From NCBI GenBank assembly GCA_965213845.1, contig CBDCAI010000014.1, forward strand, positions 434,001-498,000: a stretch of 64,000 nucleotides of DNA. The letters run 5' to 3'. Below, piece after piece: positions 1-7,725 of this stretch; within the stretch, counting starts at the first letter, position 1; each line of letters starts with the position of its first letter. The stretch comes from JBBROS01 sp965213845 (GTDB lineage Bacteria > Pseudomonadota > Alphaproteobacteria > Acetobacterales > Acetobacteraceae). The translations under genes were made by a program, and so were the position numbers. Below the pieces are notes generated by a model. That model did no database searches, had not been told where the DNA came from, and was given only the letters and a program-made list of their open reading frames with translations.

Positions 1-1734
1 CAGGGTGGCGACCGGGGTCGGGCGCATCTGGTCGAGGTCCGATGCGATGGGGTTGGCGAGGCGCAGCGCCGGGTCCGTGCCGCCGAACAAGGCGGCGCGC
101 CCGTGGTCCATGAAGCTGAAGGTGACGCATTCCAGCAGCCCGGCGGCGGCCATGGTGCGCCGGGCCAGTGCGGCCCGGGTCTGCCGCGGCGTGAGCGTGG
201 CGGCGGGGATGGCGGCCAGGCGCGGCAGCGAGACCGGCGGGATGGTGTCCAGGCCGCGCAGGCGCAGCACCTCCTCGACCAGGTCCGCCTCGGGCTCGGC
301 GTCGGCGCAGGCCTGGCGCAGCGCCTCGATCCGTTGTGGCGGCAGGGTCGGGCTGGGGTCGAGCACGATCGCGGCGGCCACGTCGTTGCGCCATGACGGG
401 ACCGCGACGGTGACTGCGTCGCCCGTGCGCGCCTGGGTGGTGAAGCCCAGGCGTTCGAGCGCGGCGACGGCCTCGTCGGGCGGGACGTCGGCGCCGCCCA
501 GGGTGGACAGGCGGGCGAAGCGCATCGTGGCGGTGCGTTGCCAGGCGGGTTCGCGCCCGGCGGAGGTCACGTGGCTGGCCTCGCCGCCGCACAGGTCCAG
601 GATCATCTGCGTGGCGGCCTCGAGCGCTGCAGGCAGCAGGGCCGGGTCGATGCCGCGCTCGAAGCGCTGGCGGGCGTCGCTGGTGACGGCATGGCGTCGG
701 CCGGTGAGCGCCACGGCAACGGGATCGAACAGCGCGCATTCCAGGAAGACGCTGGTCGTCGCCTCGGTGCAGCCCGTCGCCTCGCCGCCCATGACGCCCG
801 CCAGCGACTGCACCCCGGCCGCGTCGGCGATGACGCAATCACCGGGGTCGGCGACGTAGTCCTTGCCGTTCAACGCGCGGAAGGTCTCGCCGGCGCCGGG
901 GCGCAGCGTCAAGACGGGCCCCGCGACCCGATCCGCGTCGAACACGTGCAGCGGCCGCCCGAGGTCGAAGCAGAAGAAGTTGGTGACGTCGACCAGCGCG
1001 TTGATCGGGCGCAGGCCGATGCCCACCAGGCGGCGCTGCAGCCACTCGGGGCTGGGGCCGTTGCGCACGCCGCGGAGGGTGCGGCCCAGCACCCAGGGGC
1101 AGGCCGGGCCGTCGATTCCCCAGGTGAGCGGGCTGTCGAACGTGCCGGGGACCGGCGGGGCCGACCAGGGTTTCAGCGTGCCTAGTCCGGAGGCCGCCAG
1201 GTCCCGCGCGACGCCGCGGACGGACAGCGCGTCGCCGCGGTTGGGCGTCACGCCGATCTCGATGACGGGGTCGGACAGCCGGGCGAACAGGGCGTAGGGC
1301 GTGCCGACCGGCGCATCGGCCGGAAGCTCGACGATGCCGTCGTGATCCTCGCCCAGGCCCATCTCCCGGTTGCTGAGCAGCATGCCGGCGCTGGTGACGC
1401 CGCGGATCTCACCGACCTTCAGCGTGATGCCGCTGCCGGGGATGACGCTGCCGGGCGGGGCGAACACCGCCTTCATGCCGGCCCGGGCGTTCGGCGCGCC
1501 GCAGACCACGCTGACGGGACCGTCCCCGGCATCGACCATGCAGGCGCGCAGCCGGTCGGCGTTCGGGTGCTGCACGGCGGACACGACATGGGCGACGCGG
1601 AACGGCATCAACGCCGCACCGGGGTCGCTGACGCCCTCCAGCTCCAGCCCGATGCCGGTCAGGCGGTCCGTCAGCGCGTCGAGCGGTGCATCGGTCTCGA
1701 GGTGCGTGCGCAGCCAGCTGAGCGTGAACTTCAC
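1..1734 (-). CDS. pheT: Phenylalanyl-tRNA synthetase beta subunit (3' part missing)
   Basis: Beta chain of the cytosolic alpha2-beta2 enzyme that charges tRNA-Phe. The first 578 codons are present; the family is usually about 800 residues, so the C-terminal part, including the anticodon-binding domain, lies beyond the left edge. The start is GTG, whose GTGA overlaps the pheS stop by 4 bases, so the two subunits are translationally coupled. The protein opens KFTLSWL and carries HPNADRLR of the tRNA-binding OB-fold near residue 50. A B3/B4 editing-type region follows, with GRPLHVFDADR near residue 270 and RQRFERGID near residue 350. No stop or frameshift was seen when I translated most of the visible part. 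Confidence 0.95.
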   Translation of the reverse strand, partial: MKFTLSWLRTHLETDAPLDALTDRLTGIGLELEGVSDPGAALMPFRVAHVVSAVQHPNADRLRACMVDAGDGPVSVVCGAPNARAGMKAVFAPPGSVIPGSGITLKVGEIRGVTSAGMLLSNREMGLGEDHDGIVELPADAPVGTPYALFARLSDPVIEIGVTPNRGDALSVRGVARDLAASGLGTLKPWSAPPVPGTFDSPLTWGIDGPACPWVLGRTLRGVRNGPSPEWLQRRLVGIGLRPINALVDVTNFFCFDLGRPLHVFDADRVAGPVLTLRPGAGETFRALNGKDYVADPGDCVIADAAGVQSLAGVMGGEATGCTEATTSVFLECALFDPVAVALTGRRHAVTSDARQRFERGIDPALLPAALEAATQMILDLCGGEASHVTSAGREPAWQRTATMRFARLSTLGGADVPPDEAVAALERLGFTTQARTGDAVTVAVPSWRNDVAAAIVLDPSPTLPPQRIEALRQACADAEPEADLVEEVLRLRGLDTIPPVSLPRLAAIPAATLTPRQTRAALARRTMAAAGLLECVTFSFMDHGRAALFGGTDPALRLANPIASDLDQMRPTPVATL

Positions 1735-2804
1735 GGGCCGACCCCCTCGTGCAGGATCGGCGGGGCGAGCGGGTCCGTGCCGTAGTGCCGCAGCCAGCGC
1801 AGGTCGCTCTCGTAGAAGGGCCGCAGGTCCGGGATGCCGTGCTTGAGCATCGTGACGCGTTCCACGCCCATGCCGAAGGCGAAGCCCTGCCACTCCGTCG
1901 GGTCCAGCCCGCAATTGGCCAGCACGCGCGGATGGACCATGCCGCTGCCGAGGATCTCGAGCCAGTCGGTGCCGGCGCCGATGTCGCCGGTGCGGCGGTT
2001 CCAGCCGATATCGACCTCCATGCTGGGCTCCGTGAACGGGAAGTAGGAGCTGCGGAAGCGGACGGGCAGGGTGGCGATGCCGAAGAAGGCGCGCAGGAAG
2101 TCGGTCAGGCAGCCCTTCAGGTGCGCGAGCGTGATGCCGCGGTCGATGACGATGCCCTCGCACTGGTGGAACATCGGGCTGTGCGTGGCGTCATGGTCGG
2201 CGCGATAGGTGCGGCCGGGGGCGATCAGGCGCAGCGGCGGCGGCTCGTTCAGCATGGAGATAATCTGGACGTCGCTGGTCTGGGTGCGCAGCAGCAGCGG
2301 GCGGCCGTCGCGGGTGCCGGGCAGATAGAAGGTGTCGTGGTCGGCCCGGGCCGGGTGATGGGCCGGGATGTTGAGGGCGGAGAAGTTGAACCAGTCGGTC
2401 TGGATGTCGAGCCCCTCGCCGATGCGGAAACCCATGGCGCCGAAGATGGCGGCCATCTCCTCCATCGTGCGGCTGATCGGGTGGATCAGCCCGTGCGGGC
2501 GGGGGGCCGGGGGGAGCGTCACGTCGATCGTCTCGGCCGCCAGGCGTGTGTCCAGCGCCGACGCCTCGAGCACGGCCCGGCGCGCCTCGATGGCGGCGGT
2601 CAGCGTGTCGCGCAGCTGGTTCAGCGCGGCGCCGCGGGCCCGGCGCTCCTCGGGCGGCAGCGCACCCAGCGCCTTCAGCAGGCCCGTCAGGCGGCCGGAC
2701 TTGCCGAGCGTGGCCACCCGGACGCCGTCCCACGCGCGCAGGTCGGTCGCGGCCGCCAGGGCGGCTTCGGTCTCGGTCTCCAGGGCAGCGAGGGCGTCGG
2801 TCAT
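1731..2804 (-). CDS. pheS: Phenylalanyl-tRNA synthetase alpha subunit
   Basis: Catalytic alpha chain of PheRS, 357 residues, normal length for bacteria. An N-terminal coiled-coil-type region (about 1-90) binds tRNA. The class II catalytic core follows, with motif 2 in the FHQCEG region, the Phe-pocket stretch GTDWLEILGSGMVHP, and motif 3 at GFAFGMGVERVTML. It is the upstream partner of pheT, with a 4-base stop/start overlap. A ClpP-like lipoprotein gene separates it from rplT, whereas rpmI-rplT-pheS-pheT is the usual contiguous order. Confidence 0.97.
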   Translation of the reverse strand: MTDALAALETETEAALAAATDLRAWDGVRVATLGKSGRLTGLLKALGALPPEERRARGAALNQLRDTLTAAIEARRAVLEASALDTRLAAETIDVTLPPAPRPHGLIHPISRTMEEMAAIFGAMGFRIGEGLDIQTDWFNFSALNIPAHHPARADHDTFYLPGTRDGRPLLLRTQTSDVQIISMLNEPPPLRLIAPGRTYRADHDATHSPMFHQCEGIVIDRGITLAHLKGCLTDFLRAFFGIATLPVRFRSSYFPFTEPSMEVDIGWNRRTGDIGAGTDWLEILGSGMVHPRVLANCGLDPTEWQGFAFGMGVERVTMLKHGIPDLRPFYESDLRWLRHYGTDPLAPPILHEGVGP

Positions 2805-2858
2805 GCGGGGGCTTTAGCGCAAGACGCGGTCCGGCGAAATCACCCGGCGGGCCGATCG

Positions 2859-3599
2859 TCAGTTGGCGGGGTTCGGGCTTGCGGGAGGGGCGGTGGTCTG
2901 CGCGGCGGCAGGCGTCGCCGGGCGCCGGGGTGCGACCGCGATGGTCCAGGCGCGGGCGCCCTTCGGCACGGTGTAGTCCGCGATGCCGTCCACGATCCCG
3001 TCTCGCCTGGCGTCGTCGGCGTTCAGCACCACGGTGCGCCTGACATAGGTCAGGGTCTCGCCGTCGGTGAGGCGGGTGCGTGACTTCAGCATCGCCCGCA
3101 CGACCCGCTCATAGGCGTCCAGCTTGTCCGCCTGTTCCCGCAGCACCTGGGCCCCCACCAGCCCGGTCGAGGTCAGTCCGGCCGCATGGAACACGAAGGC
3201 GCCACGCGACGCGGTATAGCGGCCCTGCCCGACCAGGAAGACGTAGGACGCGGCGGACGCGACCAGGCCGACATTGTAGGTCTTCACTGTCACGCCCTGC
3301 GCCCGCTCCCGGGTCAGGAAGTCCACCATGCCCTGGGCCGCATCGATGTCGCCGCCGGGCGAGTTGATGCCGAGGTGGATCTCGCGCGCCCCGGCGTCGA
3401 TCAGCTTGGTCATGTCGGCGATGAACAGGTCGCGGCTTTGCGGCACGATCGGCGCTGCGAACACGAGGTATCCCACACCGTCGAACGGAACCGGCTCCAG
3501 TGCGGCAGCGGGCGCCGGCGGCTGCGGCTGCTGGCAGCCGCCCAGTGCGAGCACACCCCCCAGCACCGCCATCCGAGCCGCCATAGCGAACCACCCCAT
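2859..3599 (-). CDS. ClpP-fold serine protease-like lipoprotein
   Basis: Predicted exported lipoprotein of 246 residues with a ClpP/crotonase-like fold. The N-terminus is a short signal ending in LALGGC, so Cys22 would be lipidated. The ClpP-type features are in order: INSPGGDIDAA near 79, the nucleophile region GLVASAAS with Ser115, a His at FVFHAAG (His138), and a DGIVDGIAD segment near 200. I chose the start at 3599, which has AGGGG about 8 bases upstream; a second ATG at 3584 also gives a good signal. The frame is open further upstream to 3746, but that stretch contains the rplT hairpin and looks non-coding. Substrate unknown. ClpP normally works in the cytosol with ATPase caps, so a lipidated version must act differently, and proteolytic activity is not shown. 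Confidence 0.8.
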   Translation of the reverse strand: MGWFAMAARMAVLGGVLALGGCQQPQPPAPAAALEPVPFDGVGYLVFAAPIVPQSRDLFIADMTKLIDAGAREIHLGINSPGGDIDAAQGMVDFLTRERAQGVTVKTYNVGLVASAASYVFLVGQGRYTASRGAFVFHAAGLTSTGLVGAQVLREQADKLDAYERVVRAMLKSRTRLTDGETLTYVRRTVVLNADDARRDGIVDGIADYTVPKGARAWTIAVAPRRPATPAAAQTTAPPASPNPAN

Positions 3600-3693
3600 G
3601 TCTGCTGCCCCTATGCGGTTGATTGGTGGACCGTTCTCGAGCGTCAGGTTAACCCGGGCCTTCGACGCGGTCGAGGTTCGCCCTGAACGCGAA

Positions 3694-3719
3694 CGGGCCG
3701 CCCCAGGAAGGACGGCCCG
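3694..3719 (-). terminator. Hairpin after rplT
   Basis: On the minus strand a 10-bp stem (CGGGCCGTCC with GGGCGGCCCG, one G-U pair) closes a 6-base loop, about 40 bases after the rplT stop. There is no U-tract, so it is either a Rho-assisted terminator or an mRNA-stabilising end, and it would separate rplT from the lipoprotein gene downstream. Confidence 0.5.
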
Positions 3720-3760
3720 AACGACGCGCCCAAGCGGGGCGTTCACGACTCCTTGGGCGT

Positions 3761-4189
3761 TCAGGCGGGCAGCGGGGCCGGGTTGTCGGTGATGGCGGCC
3801 AGGTCAGCCACCGTCGCGGTCTCGGCGGCGGCATGCTGCATGACGGCCTTCACCTGGTCGACGATCGTCGCGAAGGTCGTGGGATCGTCGAAGGCGATGG
3901 CGGCCAGGACCTTGCGGTCCATCTCGATCCCCGTCGCCTTCAGCCCGGCGATGAATCGGCTGTAGGTGATGCCCTGCTCACGCACCGCCGCGTTGATGCG
4001 CTGGATCCACAAGGCGCGGAACTCGCGCTTCTTGACCCGGCGGTCGCGGTAGGCGTACTGCAGCGACTTCTCGAGCCGTTGCAGCGCGATGCGGTAGTTG
4101 GTCGAGCTGCGGCCGACGAAGCCCTTGCTCTGTTCCAGGACTTTCTTGTGCCGGGCGTGCGTTGTGACGCCCCGTTTGACGCGTGCCAT
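3761..4189 (-). CDS. rplT: 50S ribosomal protein L20
   Basis: Large-subunit assembly protein that binds 23S rRNA and, in many bacteria, represses its own operon. The 142 residues begin MARVKRGV and include the basic helix and the KKREFRALWIQRINAAVR stretch typical of L20. Bacterial L20 is about 118-120 residues, so this copy has an extra Ala-rich tail of roughly 20 residues (from about residue 120). It lies 15 bases after rpmI in the usual order. Confidence 0.97.
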   Translation of the reverse strand: MARVKRGVTTHARHKKVLEQSKGFVGRSSTNYRIALQRLEKSLQYAYRDRRVKKREFRALWIQRINAAVREQGITYSRFIAGLKATGIEMDRKVLAAIAFDDPTTFATIVDQVKAVMQHAAAETATVADLAAITDNPAPLPA

Positions 4190-4204
4190 GGGTCAGGTCT
4201 CCGT

Positions 4205-4408
4205 TCAGGCGATGCCGTAGGGGGCCCACTGCTTGACGGTCAGACCGTCCGCGTGGGTGAGCACCTGGCTGCCGCGGTTCTGCCGCTTGGCCTTCTGCGT
4301 GCGTGCCATCAGGCAATGGCGCTTCTTGCCGGGACCGGCCAGCACCTTGCCGGTGGCGGTGATCTTGAAGCGCTTCTTGACGGAGCTCTTCGTCTTCAGC
4401 TTGGGCAT
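4205..4408 (-). CDS. rpmI: 50S ribosomal protein L35
   Basis: Small basic large-subunit protein, 67 residues, starting MPKLKTKSSVKKRF and containing GPGKKRHCL and KAKRQNRG, all typical of L35. AGGAG sits 6 bases before the ATG. The longer open frame upstream (to 4621) has no L35-like content and is the leader. infC, which usually precedes rpmI, is not present; the next sequence upstream is a RES pseudogene. The 169-base leader (4409-4577) may hold L20 autoregulatory structure, but I could not identify a specific one. Confidence 0.96.
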   Translation of the reverse strand: MPKLKTKSSVKKRFKITATGKVLAGPGKKRHCLMARTQKAKRQNRGSQVLTHADGLTVKQWAPYGIA

Positions 4409-4539
4409 TTGGGTCTCCTGCAGTCTGGACCTGCCGGGACCGGGATGGCCCACGCGCAAGCGTCGCGTCCGGGCATGCCCTTGATCAGGCCCGGGGAGCA
4501 GACGCGGGACTGAGTAGTCGATCTCGACCCAGGCCGCAA

Positions 4540-4559
4540 CAGCGCCCCGTGCGGCGCTG
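4540..4559 (-). terminator. Hairpin downstream of the RES pseudogene
   Basis: Perfect 7-bp inverted repeat (CAGCGCC/GGCGCTG) with a 6-base loop, starting about 18 bases after the RES pseudogene stop codon on the minus strand. No U-tract follows. It could be the remnant terminator of that gene or part of the rpmI leader. Confidence 0.35.
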
Positions 4560-4577
4560 CACTGCATGGCGGGCCGT

Positions 4578-5102
4578 CTACAGCTCCCACACTTCGATGT
4601 CGGGCGATTGTGCCTGTACATCGATCCGGTATTGGCCGGACGGAACGATGCTGGTGATCCTGGCCGGACGGTAAGCAGCGATGCACACGCCCGCCGGGTC
4701 GCGAAGGCTTCGATAGAGCAGTCCGTCGTGACCGGCTCGCCGGACTATCTCACCGAAGGCCCGCGACGCGGCGTAGTCGGACGGATGGCAGATGCCGCGG
4801 GGCGGCCGGGCGGACGAGACTAGGTCGACATGCTCAGACCCATCGAGGCGTGATGGCCTACCTCCGCGAATGCGGTTTCAGGAGCTTGGGCCGCGTACCA
4901 GGCGCCCAGCGGCCAACTCGGGCCGACCCGTCCGAAACCCGGCTGTGTTCTCGACCGTCATACAGGGCGCCGGCGGACTCGATGCGCGATCATGGAGGGG
5001 GACATGCCCCGTTGCAAGATGATCGGTGGCAATCCGTCGAGCACCCCATCGGGTGAGACGGGTGCGATCGCAAGCCCTTCGCGCGTGTAGTTGAAGCATC
5101 AT
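4578..5102 (-). pseudogene. Decayed RES-domain gene (RES/Xre-type toxin family)
   Basis: No single frame is open, but minus-strand translation gives RES-family blocks in order. Frame A (4877 down to the TAG at 4578-4580) reads HPSDYAAS, AGHDGLLYRSLRDPAG and VCIAAYRPARI, the C-terminal RES block. Frame B (4957 down to the TAG at 4820-4822) reads WYAAQAPETAFAEVGHH, the N-terminal block with its conserved Tyr, Glu and His. Another frame upstream reads GALYDGREHSR. Joining A and B needs a frameshift near 4820-4850. The usual linker of some 30-40 residues between the blocks seems to be missing, which suggests an internal deletion. Intact RES proteins deplete NAD+ and are held by an Xre-type antitoxin; I see no antitoxin gene here. 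The 5' limit is uncertain. Confidence 0.75.
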
Positions 5103-5133
5103 CGCTATCTCACGCGGCTGGTGGTCCGGCCGG

Positions 5134-6135
5134 TCAGCTGCCGTCGCCGGTCAGGGCTGGGACGAAGGCGTCGTGCCAGGCTTTGGGGACGATCTTGATG
5201 GTGCCGCCGCGCTGCATGAACTCGACGTAGCGCATGAAGCCGTGGGGGAGGGTGTCGAACTTGGTCTGCGGGTCTTTCAGCACGTCCTGGATTTCGGCCG
5301 GGTTGATCTTGCTGCCGCTGTTGCGGATGAACAGGGCGGTGGCTTGGGCCGGGTCCTGGGCGATCAGCTGGTTGGCTTCGGCCTGGGCGGCGAGGAAGGC
5401 GCCGACATGGCCGGGATTGGCGTCGGCGAAGCGTTTGGTGCCGTAGACCATGTCCAGCGTGATGTCGCCCAGGGCGTCGGGGCTGCGGAGCACGGCATGG
5501 ATCTTCGGGTCGGCGGCTTCGGCCAGGGTGAAGGGCGGGCTGGCGAAGTGGGCGGCCACGTCCTTGTTGCCGCTCAGCAGGGCCATGACGGCGTTGGGGT
5601 GCGACAGGCTGATCGTGTTCACATCAAGCCGTGCGAATTCGGCGTCGCCGAATGCGTGTGCCACCGCCATCTGCAACACGACGGCCTGCAGGCTGCTTTT
5701 GATGCTGGGGACCGCGATCTTGTCGCCGGGCTTGAAGTCGGCCAGCGTCTTGATGTCGGGCCGGTTGGTGTTCAGCACCAGGGCGCAGGTGGACAGGCCG
5801 GAGATGCCGACGACCTCGGACCGGGTGCCCTTGCCCTTGGACCACAGCGTGAGGAACCCCGGGATGCTGGTGCCCGCGATGTCGAGCGCCCCGGCCAGCA
5901 TGGCGTCGTTGATCTGCCCGCCGCCATCCAGCGTCACCCAGCCGACCGTCGACTTGATGCCGGCCCGCTCCAGGTGCTTCTCGACCAGCCGGGCTTCCCG
6001 CATGACGATCAGCGGCAAATAGAGCACGCCGAGGCCATGGCTGAGCCGGATGGTGTCCGCCTCGGCGGCCCAGCTGGGCCGGATGCCCGAGGCGGCGAGC
6101 GCGGCGGACGCACGGAGAATGGTTCGGCGGTGCAT
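5134..6135 (-). CDS. ABC transporter substrate-binding protein (SsuA/NMT1-like)
   Basis: Predicted periplasmic binding protein of 333 residues in the SsuA/NrtA/THI5-like group (nitrate, sulfonate, taurine and pyrimidine-precursor binders). The N-terminus HRRTILRASAALAAS looks like a Tat-type signal, with a cleavage candidate after AEA/AA. The core has LDGGGQINDAMLAGALDIAG, the small-molecule pocket lobe common to the group. I chose ATG 6135 because AAGGA lies 8 bases upstream; an ATG at 6159 adds only basic residues. No permease or ATPase gene is adjacent, so it is an orphan that either docks with a transporter encoded elsewhere or has another role. Ligand unknown. Confidence 0.85.
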   Translation of the reverse strand: MHRRTILRASAALAASGIRPSWAAEADTIRLSHGLGVLYLPLIVMREARLVEKHLERAGIKSTVGWVTLDGGGQINDAMLAGALDIAGTSIPGFLTLWSKGKGTRSEVVGISGLSTCALVLNTNRPDIKTLADFKPGDKIAVPSIKSSLQAVVLQMAVAHAFGDAEFARLDVNTISLSHPNAVMALLSGNKDVAAHFASPPFTLAEAADPKIHAVLRSPDALGDITLDMVYGTKRFADANPGHVGAFLAAQAEANQLIAQDPAQATALFIRNSGSKINPAEIQDVLKDPQTKFDTLPHGFMRYVEFMQRGGTIKIVPKAWHDAFVPALTGDGS

Positions 6136-6169
6136 GTACGGGGTCCTTCGGGGCGACATCAGCGGGCGG

Positions 6170-6217
6170 GTCAGGGAGGCGGGGTCAGGGAGGCGGGGTC
6201 AGGGAGGCGGGATCAGG
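6170..6217. repeat. 14-bp tandem repeat across the protease gene's stop codon
   Basis: Three perfect copies of GTCAGGGAGGCGGG (6170-6211), then a partial, diverged fourth copy. The stop codon of the S41 protease gene (6199-6201) lies inside the third copy. Because the unit is not a multiple of three, changes in copy number or sequence here could alter the protein's last few residues. Confidence 0.8.
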
Positions 6218-7725
6218 CGGGCGGTGCCGTAGGCGCGGGGGTGGCCGACGAGGAAGCGGGCGGCGGCCAGGTCGGAGTCGCGGGCCTCGGAGGCGGGGCA
6301 GGCGGTTCGCAGCGCCAGGGCTTCGGCGGCGGGCAGGGGGGCGCGGGCGGCGCGATGCCGGGCCAGGGCCGCCTCCATCGGTTGCGTGCCGCGGTCCAGC
6401 GCCTGCAGCTGGGTCATCGTCGTGTCCGGCCCCAGGCTGGTGCAGACCTGCGGCATCACGCCCAGCGCCTGGATGGGCCAGCCCTTCGGCGCCAGCACCC
6501 GGCTCCATGACACGAACAGCTCCGCGCCGTCGGGCAGGGTCGCGATGGTCTGCACCAGGCCCTTGCCCAGCGTCGCGCTGCCCACCACCACGGCCCGGCC
6601 CTGGTCGGCCAGGCCCGCCGCCATGATCTCGGCCGCGCTGGCGGACCGGCCATCGACCAGCACCACCACCGGACGCCCGGCTGCCACGTCGCCCGAGCCC
6701 GCGGTCCACACATGGGCCGCCTGGGCGCTGCGCCCCGCGGTCACGGCGACGATGCCGTGGTCCAGCAGCAGGTTCGTGGCGGCCACGGCCTGCCGCAGCA
6801 GCCCGCCCCGGTTGCCGCGCAGGTCCAGCACGACGCCCTTGATCGACGCGGCGCCGGGCCCGCCCAGGGTGCGCTCCAGCTCGCGGGCCAGGCGCTGGTC
6901 GGTGTCGACGCTGAACCCGGCGATGCGCAGCACCAGCAGCTCGCCCAGCCGCGCCGGGAACACCGTCTCGGGCGGGATCACCGCGCGCTCCAGCTCCAGG
7001 GTGCGGGCCGGGCCGCTGCGGCCGCGGACGGTGATGCTGACATCGGTGCCCTCCAGCCCGCCGACCCAGCCCAGCACGGTGTCGAGGTCTTCGCCCGCGG
7101 TGGACTGGGCATCGACGGCGAGGATGCGGTCGCCGATGCGGATCCCGGCCTCCGCGCCCGGCCCGTCGGCATTCACGCCGGTCACGACGAAGCCGCGGCC
7201 GGCACGGTCGATCGTGATGCCCGCCCCGGCCTCGCCCGAGCGGCGGGCCCGGTCGGCGTCGGCGGCGGTGGGCGGCACATAGCGGGAATAGGGGTCCAGG
7301 TGGTCGAACAGCTCGTCGAAGAAGCTGGTGAGCGCGCCCTGGGTGCCGACGGCGCGGAAGGCGTCCGAGGCTGCCGCGGCGGCGCCGAGCACGTCGGCAA
7401 CCAGGGCGGACCAACCGTCCGCCGTGTCGTCCTGCGGCAGCTGGCGGCTGAACAGCACCCGGCCGTCCTTCAACAGCACCACGCTGCCGTCCCGCAGCTC
7501 GGTCGCGAGCGCGCCGTCGAGCGAGGCCGGGGCGCCGAGGCCCCAGAGCGAGAGCTGCTGCACCGTGACGGGATCGAGCGCGCGGGGGCTGATGAAGGCC
7601 AGGGCGGCCGAGACGACGGAGGCCGCGAGCCGTGCGTCGAAGGCGTCGCGCATCGTGGGGCCCTGGGCCCAGGCATGGGCGGGCCCGGCGACGATGAACA
7701 GCAGCAGGGCGACCGCGGACCTCAC
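6199..7725 (-). CDS. S41 family carboxy-terminal processing protease
   Basis: Exported Ser/Lys protease of 508 residues. The signal peptide is about 1-20 (VALLLFIVAGPAHAWA), and the PDZ domain about 165-235 (GAGITIDRAGRGF, AGIRIGDRILAV). The protease domain has the nucleophile in VDGRSASAAE (Ser363 by the 25-residue spacing to the Lys) and the general base in GSATLGKGLVQ (Lys388), matching CTP/Prc enzymes. The GTG start overlaps the rnr stop (GTGA), so it is the last gene of the long minus-strand chain. The frame stays open far upstream through rnr, but only this part shows protease homology. Its substrate is unknown; family members trim C-termini of periplasmic proteins or cell-wall hydrolases. 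Confidence 0.88.
   Translation of the reverse strand: MRSAVALLLFIVAGPAHAWAQGPTMRDAFDARLAASVVSAALAFISPRALDPVTVQQLSLWGLGAPASLDGALATELRDGSVVLLKDGRVLFSRQLPQDDTADGWSALVADVLGAAAAASDAFRAVGTQGALTSFFDELFDHLDPYSRYVPPTAADADRARRSGEAGAGITIDRAGRGFVVTGVNADGPGAEAGIRIGDRILAVDAQSTAGEDLDTVLGWVGGLEGTDVSITVRGRSGPARTLELERAVIPPETVFPARLGELLVLRIAGFSVDTDQRLARELERTLGGPGAASIKGVVLDLRGNRGGLLRQAVAATNLLLDHGIVAVTAGRSAQAAHVWTAGSGDVAAGRPVVVLVDGRSASAAEIMAAGLADQGRAVVVGSATLGKGLVQTIATLPDGAELFVSWSRVLAPKGWPIQALGVMPQVCTSLGPDTTMTQLQALDRGTQPMEAALARHRAARAPLPAAEALALRTACPASEARDSDLAAARFLVGHPRAYGTARLIPPP

Noticed and set aside
4566..4823. An 85-codon plus-strand open frame in the rpmI upstream region
   Set aside because: Antisense to the RES remnant, whose conserved motifs are far more convincing.
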